Source: Saccharopolyspora kobensis
GTDB taxonomy: Bacteria > Actinomycetota > Actinomycetes > Mycobacteriales > Pseudonocardiaceae
DNA: 64,000 nucleotides
Assembly (NCBI RefSeq): GCF_900108315.1
Contig: NZ_FNVB01000003.1
Span: 62,001 to 126,000 of the forward strand
Reading direction: 5' to 3'
The notes below the pieces were generated by a model. It was not told the DNA's origin. It saw only the letters and a program-made list of their open reading frames with translations, and did no database searches. The position numbers and the translations under genes were made by a program. Positions 26,960-36,049 of the stretch are shown in pieces. How positions within the stretch are numbered: position 1 is the stretch's first letter; every line of letters begins with the position of its first letter.

Positions 26960-27114
26960 CGTACGCGGCCGACCGGCTGCACGAGGAGGTCGCGTACATC
27001 GCCTACCACTTCCACTGGACGCGCGACGAGATCCTGGACCTGGACCACCGCGAACGCCGGCGCTGGGTGCGCGAGATCGCGCAGCTCAACACCCGGGTGA
27101 ACGAAGGGGGGTGA
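26956..27114 (+). CDS. Small DUF6760-like tail protein
   Basis: 52 aa, starting at a GTG that overlaps the previous stop (GTGA). It reads ADRLHEEVAYIAYHFHWTRD, then EILDLDHRERRRWVREIAQL, a two-helix protein. Small proteins of this kind sit after the tail assembly gene in many actinobacterial and cyanobacterial injection loci, like the second product of phage tail-chaperone pairs. No reaction is expected; a chaperone or adaptor role is inferred from position. Confidence 0.75.
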   Translation: MTYAADRLHEEVAYIAYHFHWTRDEILDLDHRERRRWVREIAQLNTRVNEGG

Positions 27115-27118
27115 ACCG

Positions 27119-29827
27119 TTGGGCCTGCTGGACATCTTCCGCCGCCGACGCGACGACAGCCAACCGGCCCCGGATGCCGCCGCGTCCGATCGGGACGGCG
27201 GGTGGCGCCGGGTGGCGCGGGATCCCTCGGTGCTGCAGCGCGCGTCCTGCGATGTGACCGGGGCACAGCGGTTCCGCAGCTCCGTGGTCTCGTTCCGCGA
27301 TCACGGTGTGCTGACCGGCCTGGGGCACCGCCTCGACCCCGGTGCGCCTGCTGGAATCCTGCACGGGCTGATCCACCCGGTCACCGGCACTCCCGTGCAG
27401 CGTTCGGTGAGCGGGGACCTGCCGGTGCGGTACCGCCGTGACGAGTCCGCCGATCCGCAGGCGACCGGTGACGTGCCTGGTGCGCCCGTCGAGAGGCGGA
27501 CTTCAGTTCCGGTTGTGCAGCCGCGTCGGCTGTCACCGCCGTTGACCGTGGCGCGACCTGCCGTGCCACCGGTGTCCCGGGCCGTGCGCGTGGTGCGCCC
27601 GCGTTCCAGCGATCCGGTGGTAGTTCCGCAGGAGAACGTGAGCAGCCCGCTTTCTGATGGCACCGAAACCCGGCTGGACGTGCTACCTCCGCAGGCGGTG
27701 CAGCGCACGGCACCTCCGTCCGAGCCCGGTGACCGGCTGCGCGATCTTCCGCCGAGCGCCGTCGTGCTCCCCGCCAGCGAACCGGCCGAGAACATGCCCT
27801 TGACGAGCGTCTCGGCGGTACCCGATGTGCAGGCCAGCGGGACTCCGGTGGTCCAGCGAAAGATCGGTCCGACCGTCCGGGGGCTGTCCAGGGCGGTCGG
27901 TGAGCAACCGCCGGGGGCCAGCCCTCGACTGGGGATCGGGGCGCCGATCCCGGAGATCCCGAAGTCCGCGATTCCGGTCAGCGCTGGGAGTTCGCCGGAT
28001 TCCACGCCGCTGTTGGGTGCTGCTCCCGTGGTGCATCGCCAGTCATCGGCGGCAGAACCACCGGGCCGCGCCGCTGCGGACCGGCTTGCCGGGACGACAG
28101 CGCAGGACAGCGGTTCGAGCGCCGGAACCGAGATGGCCGTTCCGCACACCGCCTCTAGTGGCACGGAACCCGCGGTGCAGCGATCAGCCGGGCGGCGGGT
28201 GCGGGAAAGCCCAGTTCGGCCGGATGTTCCAGCCGTTGCGGAGTCGTCAGCGGCTCAGGGAACCGCACGCCCCGTGGTGCAGCGGGTCTCCCTCCCCGGT
28301 TCCGACGGCGCCGGGTCAGGAGAGGCACATGCCGAACCCGGACGCCCGGTAGAAACCGCAGAAGCCGTGGCCCTGTCGAGGACTGAAGCGGCGCATCCAG
28401 AAGTCGAGCAGCCAGTACTACGGCGGGCATCGACTCCCGAACCCGAACATCCGGTGCCGGAAGCAGTCGTTCAGCGAGTGGTGCACTCCGAAGCCAGGAA
28501 TCCGTCCGTGCGCTCAGAAAGCCCGCGACCGCGTCTTCCCGATGCCGGAAGCTCACCGTCCGCAGCGGCTCCAGAATTCCGCCTGGACGAGCCCGAGGTA
28601 CCTCCGGTGCAGCTTCCGGTGATTCAACGACGCCCGAATCCATCGGTGGCACCGGAAGAACCCGCGGGACAGGGACCGCACTCCCCCGGTGTCGGAGGCC
28701 CTTCGAGCCCTCCGCAGACCCACCAGGACAGGCCCGTGCTGCCCGACGCACAGCATCCGGTGCTTCAGCGAGCTGCCCTTGCTGAATCCGGAGCACCGGA
28801 GCTTCCGCGCCACGCACTCAGAGCACCGGCTGCCGAGCAGCCCGTTGTGCAGCGAACTCCTGCTCCCGAACCTGAACGTCCGGGCTCTCAGCAGGTTTCG
28901 GAGAGCCGTGCGGCCACGGAGGCCGGATCACCCGTGATTCAGCAGCGATCCCACCGGCACCGTGCGCAGGTTCGGGAATCGTCCAGCAGCTCCCGGGACT
29001 ATGCGCCCTCGACACCCGGTGCGCGAGCACCCGCATCCGGGAACTTACCGAGCTCCGAGGCTCCGCTGATCCAGGACGCCCCCGTACTACAGCGAATTCC
29101 GCTCCCGAGCGGTGCCAGCGACGTTGCCCCTTCCAGGACGGCCGACGAACCGCTTCCGGTGCCGTCGAGCCAGCCGTCCCCGCAAGACAACGCGTCCCAG
29201 CCTCGGGAAAGCACCCGTTCCCCTCGCCCGGCACAGCCCGCGACGACCGTCCAGCTCCGGACGCAATCCAACGATGCCGCACCCACGCGGCCTGTGATGT
29301 CCCCACCGCACGTTCAGCGGGTTCGGCCGCTGCTGGGGCAGCGACAGCTCACCACCAGGGCCACCTCCACAGCCGCTCGCCCCGCTCCACCCGTGGCACA
29401 GCTGCGTTGGGGCCGGGCAGCACCGCCACCCGCGAGCCCGGCCATGCCCGCACAGCGCAGTCCGGCAGAAGTGCAGCGCACCCGTCTTTCAACGCCGCCC
29501 CCGACGCTGCCGCTGGACGCGCCGCCGGTGAGTCGGCCGATCCCGGAACCGCACACACCGGTGCAGCTCGCGACCACGTCCGCCGACCGGCCGAGCGGGC
29601 AGCCGGGCACCCGGATTCCGGGAATCCCCGCCGGAGTGCCGGTGACCGTCGTGCAGCGGGACGCGCAACCGGCCCCGACACAGCAGCAGGACGACGCGGG
29701 TGCCAGTGGCGAACCCGATGTCGAGGAGCTGGCCCGGCGGCTCATCGAGCCCGTCGGACGGCTGCTGCGCGCCGAGTTCCGGCACGGCAGGGAACGGATC
29801 GGGCGGCTGCACGACCGCCGCCGCTAG
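27119..29827 (+). CDS. Large disordered Pro-rich injection-system protein with repeated [VIL]QR motifs
   Basis: 902 aa. TTG start at 27119 with AAGGGGGGTG 5 bp upstream. A short structured N-terminus (MGLLDIFRRRR, then FRSSVVSFRDHGVL at ~50-65) is followed by ~730 residues rich in Pro, Ser, Ala, Glu and Val with no predicted fold. At least 14 [VIL]QR tripeptides are spread through it, mostly as PV[VIL]QR. The end (DVEELARRLIEPVGRLLRAE, then RHGRERIGRL) is a conserved-looking amphipathic helix that I recall at the C-termini of proteins in other eCIS loci. It lies between the two tube genes, where a length ruler or cargo adaptor might be expected. Codon choice is less G+C-biased than nearby. 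Function unknown. Confidence 0.7.
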   Translation: MGLLDIFRRRRDDSQPAPDAAASDRDGGWRRVARDPSVLQRASCDVTGAQRFRSSVVSFRDHGVLTGLGHRLDPGAPAGILHGLIHPVTGTPVQRSVSGDLPVRYRRDESADPQATGDVPGAPVERRTSVPVVQPRRLSPPLTVARPAVPPVSRAVRVVRPRSSDPVVVPQENVSSPLSDGTETRLDVLPPQAVQRTAPPSEPGDRLRDLPPSAVVLPASEPAENMPLTSVSAVPDVQASGTPVVQRKIGPTVRGLSRAVGEQPPGASPRLGIGAPIPEIPKSAIPVSAGSSPDSTPLLGAAPVVHRQSSAAEPPGRAAADRLAGTTAQDSGSSAGTEMAVPHTASSGTEPAVQRSAGRRVRESPVRPDVPAVAESSAAQGTARPVVQRVSLPGSDGAGSGEAHAEPGRPVETAEAVALSRTEAAHPEVEQPVLRRASTPEPEHPVPEAVVQRVVHSEARNPSVRSESPRPRLPDAGSSPSAAAPEFRLDEPEVPPVQLPVIQRRPNPSVAPEEPAGQGPHSPGVGGPSSPPQTHQDRPVLPDAQHPVLQRAALAESGAPELPRHALRAPAAEQPVVQRTPAPEPERPGSQQVSESRAATEAGSPVIQQRSHRHRAQVRESSSSSRDYAPSTPGARAPASGNLPSSEAPLIQDAPVLQRIPLPSGASDVAPSRTADEPLPVPSSQPSPQDNASQPRESTRSPRPAQPATTVQLRTQSNDAAPTRPVMSPPHVQRVRPLLGQRQLTTRATSTAARPAPPVAQLRWGRAAPPPASPAMPAQRSPAEVQRTRLSTPPPTLPLDAPPVSRPIPEPHTPVQLATTSADRPSGQPGTRIPGIPAGVPVTVVQRDAQPAPTQQQDDAGASGEPDVEELARRLIEPVGRLLRAEFRHGRERIGRLHDRRR

Positions 29828-29842
29828 GAAGGAGAGTTGTCG

Positions 29843-30268
29843 GTGCCGCAGGAGATCTTCGCATCCAGCGTGTTCTTCCGGCTGACCATCGCCGGCGACG
29901 ACCTGGGCAGGTTCCACACCTGCAGCGGGCTCGGCGCGCAGGTGGAGGTGGAGCAGTTCGCCGAGGGCGGCAACAACGGCTTCAGCTGGCAGCTGCCCAC
30001 CCGCATCACCTGGACCAACATCACCCTCACCCGGCCGGTCACCAAGGACACCGCCAAGATCTCCCGGTGGCTGGCGCAGACCATCCGGCGCGCCGAGCGC
30101 AAGAACGGCGAGATCGTCGCGCTGAAACCGGACCTCACGCCCATCGCCCGGTGGCAGGTCCTCGGCATCGTGCCGATCAGCTGGCAGGGACCGTCGTTCG
30201 ACCCGGGCAGCGCCGAGGCCGCCGTCGAGACGCTGGAGATCGCCCACGAAGGACTGGAACCCGCGTGA
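29843..30268 (+). CDS. Tail tube protein 2 (gp19-like)
   Basis: 141 aa. It reads IFASSVFFRLTIAGDDLGRF, then CSGLGAQVEVEQFAEGGNNG and TRITWTNITLTRPVTKDTAK, the tube fold with the 'conserved hypothetical phage tail region' signature. I chose the GTG at 29843 because AGGAG lies 8 bp upstream; a TTG at 29837 is too close to it. It overlaps the LysM gene (TGATG). Probably the tube initiator or first ring above the spike. Confidence 0.9.
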   Translation: MPQEIFASSVFFRLTIAGDDLGRFHTCSGLGAQVEVEQFAEGGNNGFSWQLPTRITWTNITLTRPVTKDTAKISRWLAQTIRRAERKNGEIVALKPDLTPIARWQVLGIVPISWQGPSFDPGSAEAAVETLEIAHEGLEPA

Positions 30269-30984
30269 TGGCCACCGCACCGGGGAAGAACCTCGCCCGC
30301 GCCGCACTGCTGATCATGGAGCCGCCCGCGCAGGTCGGCGCGAAGCCGGGCGGCACGATCAAACGGGTCAAGTTCCAGTTCAACCCGAACCGGCTGTCGC
30401 TGACCAAGAGCACCGAGTGGCGGCGCAAGCCCACCCGGATGGCCAGCGAGTCGGCGCTGCCCGAGTTCGTCGGCAGCGGCCCGCGCTCGCTGTCGCTCGA
30501 AGTGTTCCTCGACGCCACCGCGACCCACGACGGTTCGGTGGAGGCGAAGGTGGAGGAGCTGATGCTGGCCTGCGTGCCCACCCCGAAGAGCCTGGCGGCG
30601 AAGAAGCCGGCCAGCCCGTGGGTCCGGCTCGAGTGGGGCACGGCCAAGACGACCTCGTTCGACGGGGTGCTGTCGAGCTTCTCGGTCGACTACTCGCTGT
30701 TCGACGTCGACGGCAAGCCGCTGCGCGCCACCTGCTCGCTGAGCATCGACGAAGCCGGCGCCGACACACCGGGCCAGAACCCGACCTCGGGCTCGGACAA
30801 CGCCCGCCGCACGCACCGGGTCGTCGCCGGGGACAGCCTGCCGCAGCTCGCCTGGCACGAGTACGGCGACGCCGGGCAATGGCGGGTGATCGCCGAGGCC
30901 AACGGCATCGACGACCCCATGGTCCTCGCCCCGGGAACCGAGCTGCTGGTCCCGGCCCTCGAAGACGCTCCGGACGGTGCGTGA
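30268..30984 (+). CDS. LysM-containing baseplate protein (Afp7/Pvc7-like)
   Basis: 238 aa. The N-terminal domain (IKRVKFQFNPNRLSLTKSTE, then FVGSGPRSLSLEVFLDATAT) is the family's tube-spike adaptor. The C-terminal LysM-like unit is HRVVAGDSLPQLAWHEYGDA, then WRVIAEANGIDDP and GTELLVPAL. In related particles it joins the tube to the spike. Start at 30268 overlaps the tube stop, and its own stop overlaps the spike start (TGATG), so the three are translated together. Confidence 0.9.
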   Translation: MATAPGKNLARAALLIMEPPAQVGAKPGGTIKRVKFQFNPNRLSLTKSTEWRRKPTRMASESALPEFVGSGPRSLSLEVFLDATATHDGSVEAKVEELMLACVPTPKSLAAKKPASPWVRLEWGTAKTTSFDGVLSSFSVDYSLFDVDGKPLRATCSLSIDEAGADTPGQNPTSGSDNARRTHRVVAGDSLPQLAWHEYGDAGQWRVIAEANGIDDPMVLAPGTELLVPALEDAPDGA

Positions 30985-32756
30985 TGGGCGGCGACAGCGC
31001 CGGGCGGTCCATCGCCGCCGACCCGGTCGTGACCTCCGGCGGGCCGCTGCCACCCGCCTGGCAGAAGCAGCTCACCGGCTGCGTGGTGGACGAGAACGTC
31101 GGGCTTCCCGACACCGCGACCCTGACCTTCCGGGACCCGGACCACGAACTGCTCACCGCGACCGGCATCACCATCGGCGCCCCGCTGGCGGTCTCGGTGG
31201 TCACCACCGGCAGCCGAGCGCCGGAGGAGCTCTTCGCGGGCGAGGTCACCGCGCTGGAGCTGGACTCCGACGGCACCGGTTCGTTCACCGTGGTGCGGGC
31301 CACCAGCAAGGCGCACCGGCTGATGCGGGGCCGCAAGGTCGTCGCGTTCCGGAACATGACGGCGACCGCGATCGTGCGGAAGGTCGTGGCAGGCGCCGGA
31401 CTGCGAGCCGGCCGCATCGAAGCGAAACCGATCACCTACCCGCAGCTGTCGCAGGCGAACGTCTCGGACTGGGAGTTCCTGCAGGACCTGGCTCAGGAGC
31501 ACGGCGTCGTGGTGCGAGTCGACGGCAAGGGCACCGTCGACTTCGCAGCGCTCGACGCGGCATCGGGCGCGCCCGCCCCGACCACCTCGGCGGCCAAGAG
31601 CCCGTTCGTGCTGGAGTACGGCCGCAACCTGATGGCGCTGCGCGCCGCGCTCACCGCCGCTGACCAGGTCGACTCGGTCGAGGTGCGCGGCTGGAACGTG
31701 GCCACCAAGAGCCCGCTGCTGGCCAGGGAATCCCCGGCGACCAGCGACACCGTGCGGCCGGGCCTGTCCGCGTCGAGCGCGACGCGCAAGTTCGGCGGGA
31801 AGGCGCGACTGCTCGTCACCGACACGCCGTACGGCACGCAGGCCGAGGCCGCCGCGGCGGCGCGCTCGCTGGCCGAATCGATGCGCGCGGGGTTCGGGGA
31901 GTTCGAGGCGGTGGCCGAGGGCGACCCGAAGCTGCGCGCCGGCACACCGGTCGCCCTGGGCAACGTCGGGAGCGCGTTCTCCGGCAAGTACACCGCGACG
32001 GCGGTGCACCACGTGCTGGAACCCGGGCAGGGCTACCGCACCACGGTGCTGGTCAGCTCCTCCCCGGACCGGTCGCTGGCAGGACTGGCCGCCGGTGCCT
32101 GCGCCGCCGCCCGCGGCCCGCGGATGCCCGGGCTGGCCACCGGGATCGTCACCGACATCAAGGAGGAGGGCCGGGGCGAGCGCGGCCGGGTGCGGCTGAA
32201 GTTCCCCTGGCTGGACCCCGACTACGTGACCGACTGGGTCCGCACCGTGCAGCTCGGCGGCCAGGGCGGCGGGGTGTTCGGCCCGGACGTCAACGACGAG
32301 GTGCTGGTGGGCTTCGAGCAGGGCAGCCTCGACCGGCCGTACGTGCTCGGCGGGCTCTACAACGGCCGGGACAGCCCGTCGCCGCACGACCTGCCGCTGG
32401 TGGACCGCACCAGCGGCAAGGTCAACCGGCGTTCGCTGGTCTCCCGCAAGGGACACCGGCTGGAGCTGGTCGACTCGGCCACCGGACCGCCGGGCATCCG
32501 CCTGGCCAGCGGGAACAAGCGGCTGGACATCAGGCTCGACGAGAGGGCGAACACGATCGAGATCAGCGTGCGCGGCCCCGGCGGGCGGCGGGTGCTCAGC
32601 TCCGTGAAGCTCACCGCCGGCGGCATCGAGCTCGACGCGGGAACCGGGGACATCACCCTGTCCGGCAAGTCGGTGTCGGTCAACGGCCGCACCGGCGTGG
32701 AGATCGACGGCGGCGCGAGGGCGACGCTGCGAGGCGCCATGGTCCACATCAACTAG
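30984..32756 (+). CDS. VgrG-like spike protein (Afp8/Pvc8-like)
   Basis: 590 aa. The gp27-like half (DTATLTFRDPDHELLTATGI, then ATAIVRKVVAGAGL and ANVSDWEFLQDLAQEHGVVV) is followed near 380 by the gp5-like OB fold (GLATGIVTDIKEEGRGERGR, then VRLKFPWLDPDYVTDWVRTV and DEVLVGFEQGSLDRPYVLGG). The end is a repetitive beta-helix-like region (TAGGIELDAGTGDITLSGKS). It forms the trimeric spike under the tube. No extra effector domain is fused at the C-terminus. Confidence 0.93.
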   Translation: MGGDSAGRSIAADPVVTSGGPLPPAWQKQLTGCVVDENVGLPDTATLTFRDPDHELLTATGITIGAPLAVSVVTTGSRAPEELFAGEVTALELDSDGTGSFTVVRATSKAHRLMRGRKVVAFRNMTATAIVRKVVAGAGLRAGRIEAKPITYPQLSQANVSDWEFLQDLAQEHGVVVRVDGKGTVDFAALDAASGAPAPTTSAAKSPFVLEYGRNLMALRAALTAADQVDSVEVRGWNVATKSPLLARESPATSDTVRPGLSASSATRKFGGKARLLVTDTPYGTQAEAAAAARSLAESMRAGFGEFEAVAEGDPKLRAGTPVALGNVGSAFSGKYTATAVHHVLEPGQGYRTTVLVSSSPDRSLAGLAAGACAAARGPRMPGLATGIVTDIKEEGRGERGRVRLKFPWLDPDYVTDWVRTVQLGGQGGGVFGPDVNDEVLVGFEQGSLDRPYVLGGLYNGRDSPSPHDLPLVDRTSGKVNRRSLVSRKGHRLELVDSATGPPGIRLASGNKRLDIRLDERANTIEISVRGPGGRRVLSSVKLTAGGIELDAGTGDITLSGKSVSVNGRTGVEIDGGARATLRGAMVHIN

Positions 32757-32784
32757 AGCCCAGCGAGCGAGAGGAGTTCCCGCG

Positions 32785-33102
32785 ATGCCACCAGCCGCCC
32801 GCATCGGCGACCAGACCGCCCACGGCGGTGCCGTCGGCACCCCACCGCCTGCCGCCGCTGCGAAGGTGGCCACCGTGCTCATCGGCGGCAAACCCGCTGC
32901 GGTGACGGGAAGCCTGCACGTATGCCCGATACCGCACCACGCCTTGCTGGGGCCCGGAAACGTGCTGCTGCCCGGGCCGCCGGGAGGTCGCGGTGCGGTG
33001 CTCATCGGCGGCCTGCCCGCGGCCCGCGTCGGCGACAAGACCACCTGCGGCGCGCAGATCGTCCTCGGCGCGATGAACGTGCAGATCGGAGGCGGGGCGT
33101 GA
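32785..33102 (+). CDS. PAAR-domain spike tip protein
   Basis: 105 aa. It begins PPAARIGDQTAHGGAVGTPP, then ATVLIGGKPAAVTGSLHVCP with a His/Cys set, and ends RGAVLIGGLPAARVGDKTTC. This is the PAAR fold that sharpens the spike tip and binds a metal ion. GAGAGGAG lies 8 bp before the ATG at 32785. It overlaps the gp25 gene by 4 bp (GTGA). Confidence 0.93.
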   Translation: MPPAARIGDQTAHGGAVGTPPPAAAAKVATVLIGGKPAAVTGSLHVCPIPHHALLGPGNVLLPGPPGGRGAVLIGGLPAARVGDKTTCGAQIVLGAMNVQIGGGA

Positions 33103-33515
33103 GCGATCGATTCATCGGCCGGGGCTGGGGATTCCCGCTGCGCGTCGACGCGACCGGCGGCATCGGCATGGTCGAGCGGGAGCAGGAGATCGAGGAAGCG
33201 ATCCGCCTCGTGCTGGGCACCGCACCCGGTGAACGGCCGATGCGCCCCGAATTCGGCTGCGGGATCCACGACTACGTGTTCGCGCCGAGCGACGGCGCGA
33301 CCGCCGGGCGCATCGCCCACGAGGTGCGCAGCGCGCTGCGCCGCTGGGAACCCCGGATCGAGGTGTCCGACGTCGTGATCGCATTCGACAGCGTCGAGGA
33401 CGGCGTGCTCTACATCGACGTGCACTACACCCTGCGCGCCACCAACGATCCCCGGAACCTCGTGTTCCCCTTCTACACGATTCCGCGCAGCGGTGAGCCG
33501 GGAGACGCGAGCTGA
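33099..33515 (+). CDS. Baseplate wedge protein, gp25 family
   Basis: 138 aa. It has the gp25 signature: GWGFPLRVDATGGIGMVERE, then EIEEAIRLVLGTAPGERPMR and PEFGCGIHDYVFAP. gp25 proteins start sheath polymerisation at the baseplate. GTG start at 33099; its stop overlaps the baseplate J start (TGATG). Confidence 0.94.
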   Translation: MSDRFIGRGWGFPLRVDATGGIGMVEREQEIEEAIRLVLGTAPGERPMRPEFGCGIHDYVFAPSDGATAGRIAHEVRSALRRWEPRIEVSDVVIAFDSVEDGVLYIDVHYTLRATNDPRNLVFPFYTIPRSGEPGDAS

Positions 33516-35488
33516 TGTCACTGCCGATGCCGAACCTGGACGACCGCCGGTTCCAGGACCTCGTCGACGAGGCCAAGCGCCACGTGCAGCGGCGCGCCCC
33601 GGAGTGGACCGACCACAACGTCTCCGACCCGGGCGTGACGCTCATCGAAACCTTCGCGCACATGGTGGACCAGCTCGTCTACCGGCTGAACCGGGTGCCG
33701 GAGAAGAACTACCTCGCCTTCCTGGAACTGCTGGGCATCCGCCTGTTCCCGCCCGCGGCGGCCCGGGCCGACGTGACGTTCTGGCTGTCTGCGGCACAAG
33801 CGGAGGTGGTGCTCCTGCCGCGCGGCACCGAGGTCGCCACCGCGCGTTCGGAGACCGGCGACGCGGTCGTCTTCGCCACCACCGAGGAGCTGCCCATCGT
33901 GCCGTGCGAGCTGACCGCGCTGGTGACGATCTCGGCCTCGGGCGAGCAGGCGAACCGGACCGACGACCTGCAGGCGAACGAGGACGTGCCGTGCTTCCAG
34001 CCGGAACCGGCGGTCGGTGACGCGATGCTGCTCGGGTTGAGCAACGCGGTGCCCCGCTGCGTGGTGGTGCTGCGGTTGGACAGCCAGGTGGAGGGCATCG
34101 GTGTCGACCCGCGGCAGCCCCCGCTGGTGTGGGAGTCGTGGGACGGGGTCGGCTGGACCGAGTGCCAGGTCTTCGACGACACCACCGGTGGGCTCAACCG
34201 GCCCGGCGAAGTGGTGGTGCACGTGCCCGCCGGGCACGCTCCCTCGGTGGTGGCCGGGGCGCGCGCCGGCTGGCTGCGCTGCCGCGTCGTCGCCCCCGAA
34301 GAGGGCCAGCCCTTCTACTCCGAGTCGCCGACCGTCCGGGTCGCGGAGGCCTTCACGATCGGCGGCATCACCGCGGTCGAGCACGCCGAGACCGTGACCG
34401 ACGCGCCGCTGGGCGTGTCCGCCGGCGTGGCGGGCCAGCGGTTCCGGCTCGACCGGGCGCCGGTGCTCACCGACGGCGAGCCGGTGGTGGTGCAGGTCGC
34501 CGACGGCGAGGGCTGGGAGGACTGGCACGTCGTGGAGCACTTCGGCGACTCCGGTCCCACCGACCGGCACGTGACACTCGACCCGACCAATGGCGAGTTC
34601 GGCTTCCCACCCGCGGTGCGCGACGCGGACGGAACGCTGCGCCGCTACGGTGCGGTACCCGCGCGAGGCGCCCAGATCAGGGTGCCCAGCTACCGCACCG
34701 GCGGCGGACGGGCGGGCAACGTGGCGCGCGGCGCGATCTCGGTCCTGCGCAGCTCGGTGCCCTACATCACCGATGTCGAGAACCGCGAAGCAGCAGCGGG
34801 CGGAGTCGACGGGGAGACCGTCGACGAGGCGAAAGTGCGCGCGCCGCACCAGCTCCGGGTGCAGGAACGAGCCGTCACCGCCGAGGACTACGAGCTGATC
34901 GCGCGGCAGGCCGCTCCCGCCGCCGCCAGGATCCACTGCCTGCCCGCCGGGGCGCGCAACGAGCCCGGGGCGGCGAGGGTCCTGGTGGTGCCCGACGCCG
35001 TGGCCGATGTCGGCGACCAGATCCGGTTCGAGCAGCTGATCCCGGCGGAGCAGATGCTGGCCGCGATCGCCGCCAGGCTCGACGAGCGCAGGCTGCTCGG
35101 CACCCGGTTGATCGTGGAACCACCCTTCTACCAAGGAATCACGGTGGTGGCGCGGATGCGCGCGGGGAGATCGGACCCGACTCGGGTGCGCCGGGACACC
35201 CTGGACGCGCTCTACGGTTATCTCAACCCGCTGCGCGGCGGTATCGACGGCACCGGGTGGCCGTTCGGGCGGCCGGTGCAGCTCGGCGAGGTCTACGCCG
35301 TGCTGCAACGGGTCGAAGGCGTCGAGCTGATCGACGAGGTCCGGTTGTTCCCCGCCGATCCGATCACCGGGCAGCGGGGAGCGCCGGTGGACCGGGTCGA
35401 ACTGGCCGCGCACGCACTGGTCTTCTCGCACCAGCACCAGGTGCTGGTGCAACCCGACGGAGCGGCCGAAGGCGGGGCGCCGCGATGA
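33515..35488 (+). CDS. Baseplate J-like protein
   Basis: 657 aa. The N-terminus (DRRFQDLVDEAKRHVQRRAP, then DPGVTLIETFAHMVDQLVYR) and C-terminal half (VPSYRTGGGRAGNVARGAIS, then RAVTAEDYELIARQAAPAAA) are typical of gpJ-type wedge proteins of contractile systems (Afp11/Pvc11 position). It forms the baseplate wedges with the gpI-like protein, whose ATG overlaps its stop by 4 bp. Confidence 0.93.
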   Translation: MSLPMPNLDDRRFQDLVDEAKRHVQRRAPEWTDHNVSDPGVTLIETFAHMVDQLVYRLNRVPEKNYLAFLELLGIRLFPPAAARADVTFWLSAAQAEVVLLPRGTEVATARSETGDAVVFATTEELPIVPCELTALVTISASGEQANRTDDLQANEDVPCFQPEPAVGDAMLLGLSNAVPRCVVVLRLDSQVEGIGVDPRQPPLVWESWDGVGWTECQVFDDTTGGLNRPGEVVVHVPAGHAPSVVAGARAGWLRCRVVAPEEGQPFYSESPTVRVAEAFTIGGITAVEHAETVTDAPLGVSAGVAGQRFRLDRAPVLTDGEPVVVQVADGEGWEDWHVVEHFGDSGPTDRHVTLDPTNGEFGFPPAVRDADGTLRRYGAVPARGAQIRVPSYRTGGGRAGNVARGAISVLRSSVPYITDVENREAAAGGVDGETVDEAKVRAPHQLRVQERAVTAEDYELIARQAAPAAARIHCLPAGARNEPGAARVLVVPDAVADVGDQIRFEQLIPAEQMLAAIAARLDERRLLGTRLIVEPPFYQGITVVARMRAGRSDPTRVRRDTLDALYGYLNPLRGGIDGTGWPFGRPVQLGEVYAVLQRVEGVELIDEVRLFPADPITGQRGAPVDRVELAAHALVFSHQHQVLVQPDGAAEGGAPR

Positions 35489-36045
35489 GCCGCCGGGAGA
35501 TCCCCGACCTGGCCAGCCGCTACCCGCTGGGCGGCCTGCTCCCCGGGATGTACGCCGGGGACGACTTCGCCCAGCGGCTGACATCGGGCCTGGACGCCGT
35601 CCTCGCCCCGATCTTGTCCACCCTGGACAACATCGCGCACTACTTCGACCCGCGGGTGGCGCCCGAGGACTTCACGTCCTGGCTGGCGAAGTGGGTGGCG
35701 GCCGACCTCGACCCGGCATGGCCGCCTGCCCTGCGCCGGGTGCTGCTCCTGCGAGCCGTCGAACTGCACCGCTGGCGGGGCACCGCGCGCGGGCTGGTGG
35801 ACGTGCTCCGGCTGTGCGCCGGTGTGCACGCCCGCGTGCTCGACGGCCCCGGGGCGACCTGGTCCACCCGGCCGGGCAACGCCCTCCCCGGGCCTGCCAC
35901 CGCCCACGCCGTGATCCAGGTCTGGCCGGGCCGTTCCCGAGTCGACCGGGAGCAGGTCGTGACGTTGGTGAACTCGGTGTGCCCGGTGCACCTCGCCTGC
36001 TCCGTCGAGGTGCTTGCCGGGCCACCGCAGCAGGAGAGGCGGTAA
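35485..36045 (+). CDS. Phage tail protein I-like baseplate protein (Afp12-like)
   Basis: 186 aa. The family core is LASRYPLGGLLPGMYAGDDF, then HYFDPRVAPEDFTSWLAKWV, LDPAWPPALRRVLLLRAVEL and HRWRGTARGLVDVLRLCAGV. It is the partner of baseplate J in the wedge. It is shorter than the large Afp12 proteins and carries no fibre-attachment extension, which agrees with the lack of a tail-fibre gene nearby. Confidence 0.9.
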   Translation: MSRREIPDLASRYPLGGLLPGMYAGDDFAQRLTSGLDAVLAPILSTLDNIAHYFDPRVAPEDFTSWLAKWVAADLDPAWPPALRRVLLLRAVELHRWRGTARGLVDVLRLCAGVHARVLDGPGATWSTRPGNALPGPATAHAVIQVWPGRSRVDREQVVTLVNSVCPVHLACSVEVLAGPPQQERR

Positions 36046-36049
36046 TTCG

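Noticed and set aside
27119-29827. Treating the Pro-rich 902-codon frame as non-coding
   Set aside because: It has a good ribosome-binding site, sits between tube genes with tight spacing, holds regular [VIL]QR motifs and ends in a conserved-looking helix.
24531-36045. A prophage or a type VI secretion system
   Set aside because: No capsid, terminase, portal, integrase or lysis genes are present, and no TssJLM membrane complex or ClpV. DUF4255, DUF4157 and the Pvc15-type ATPase point to an extracellular-type contractile injection system.
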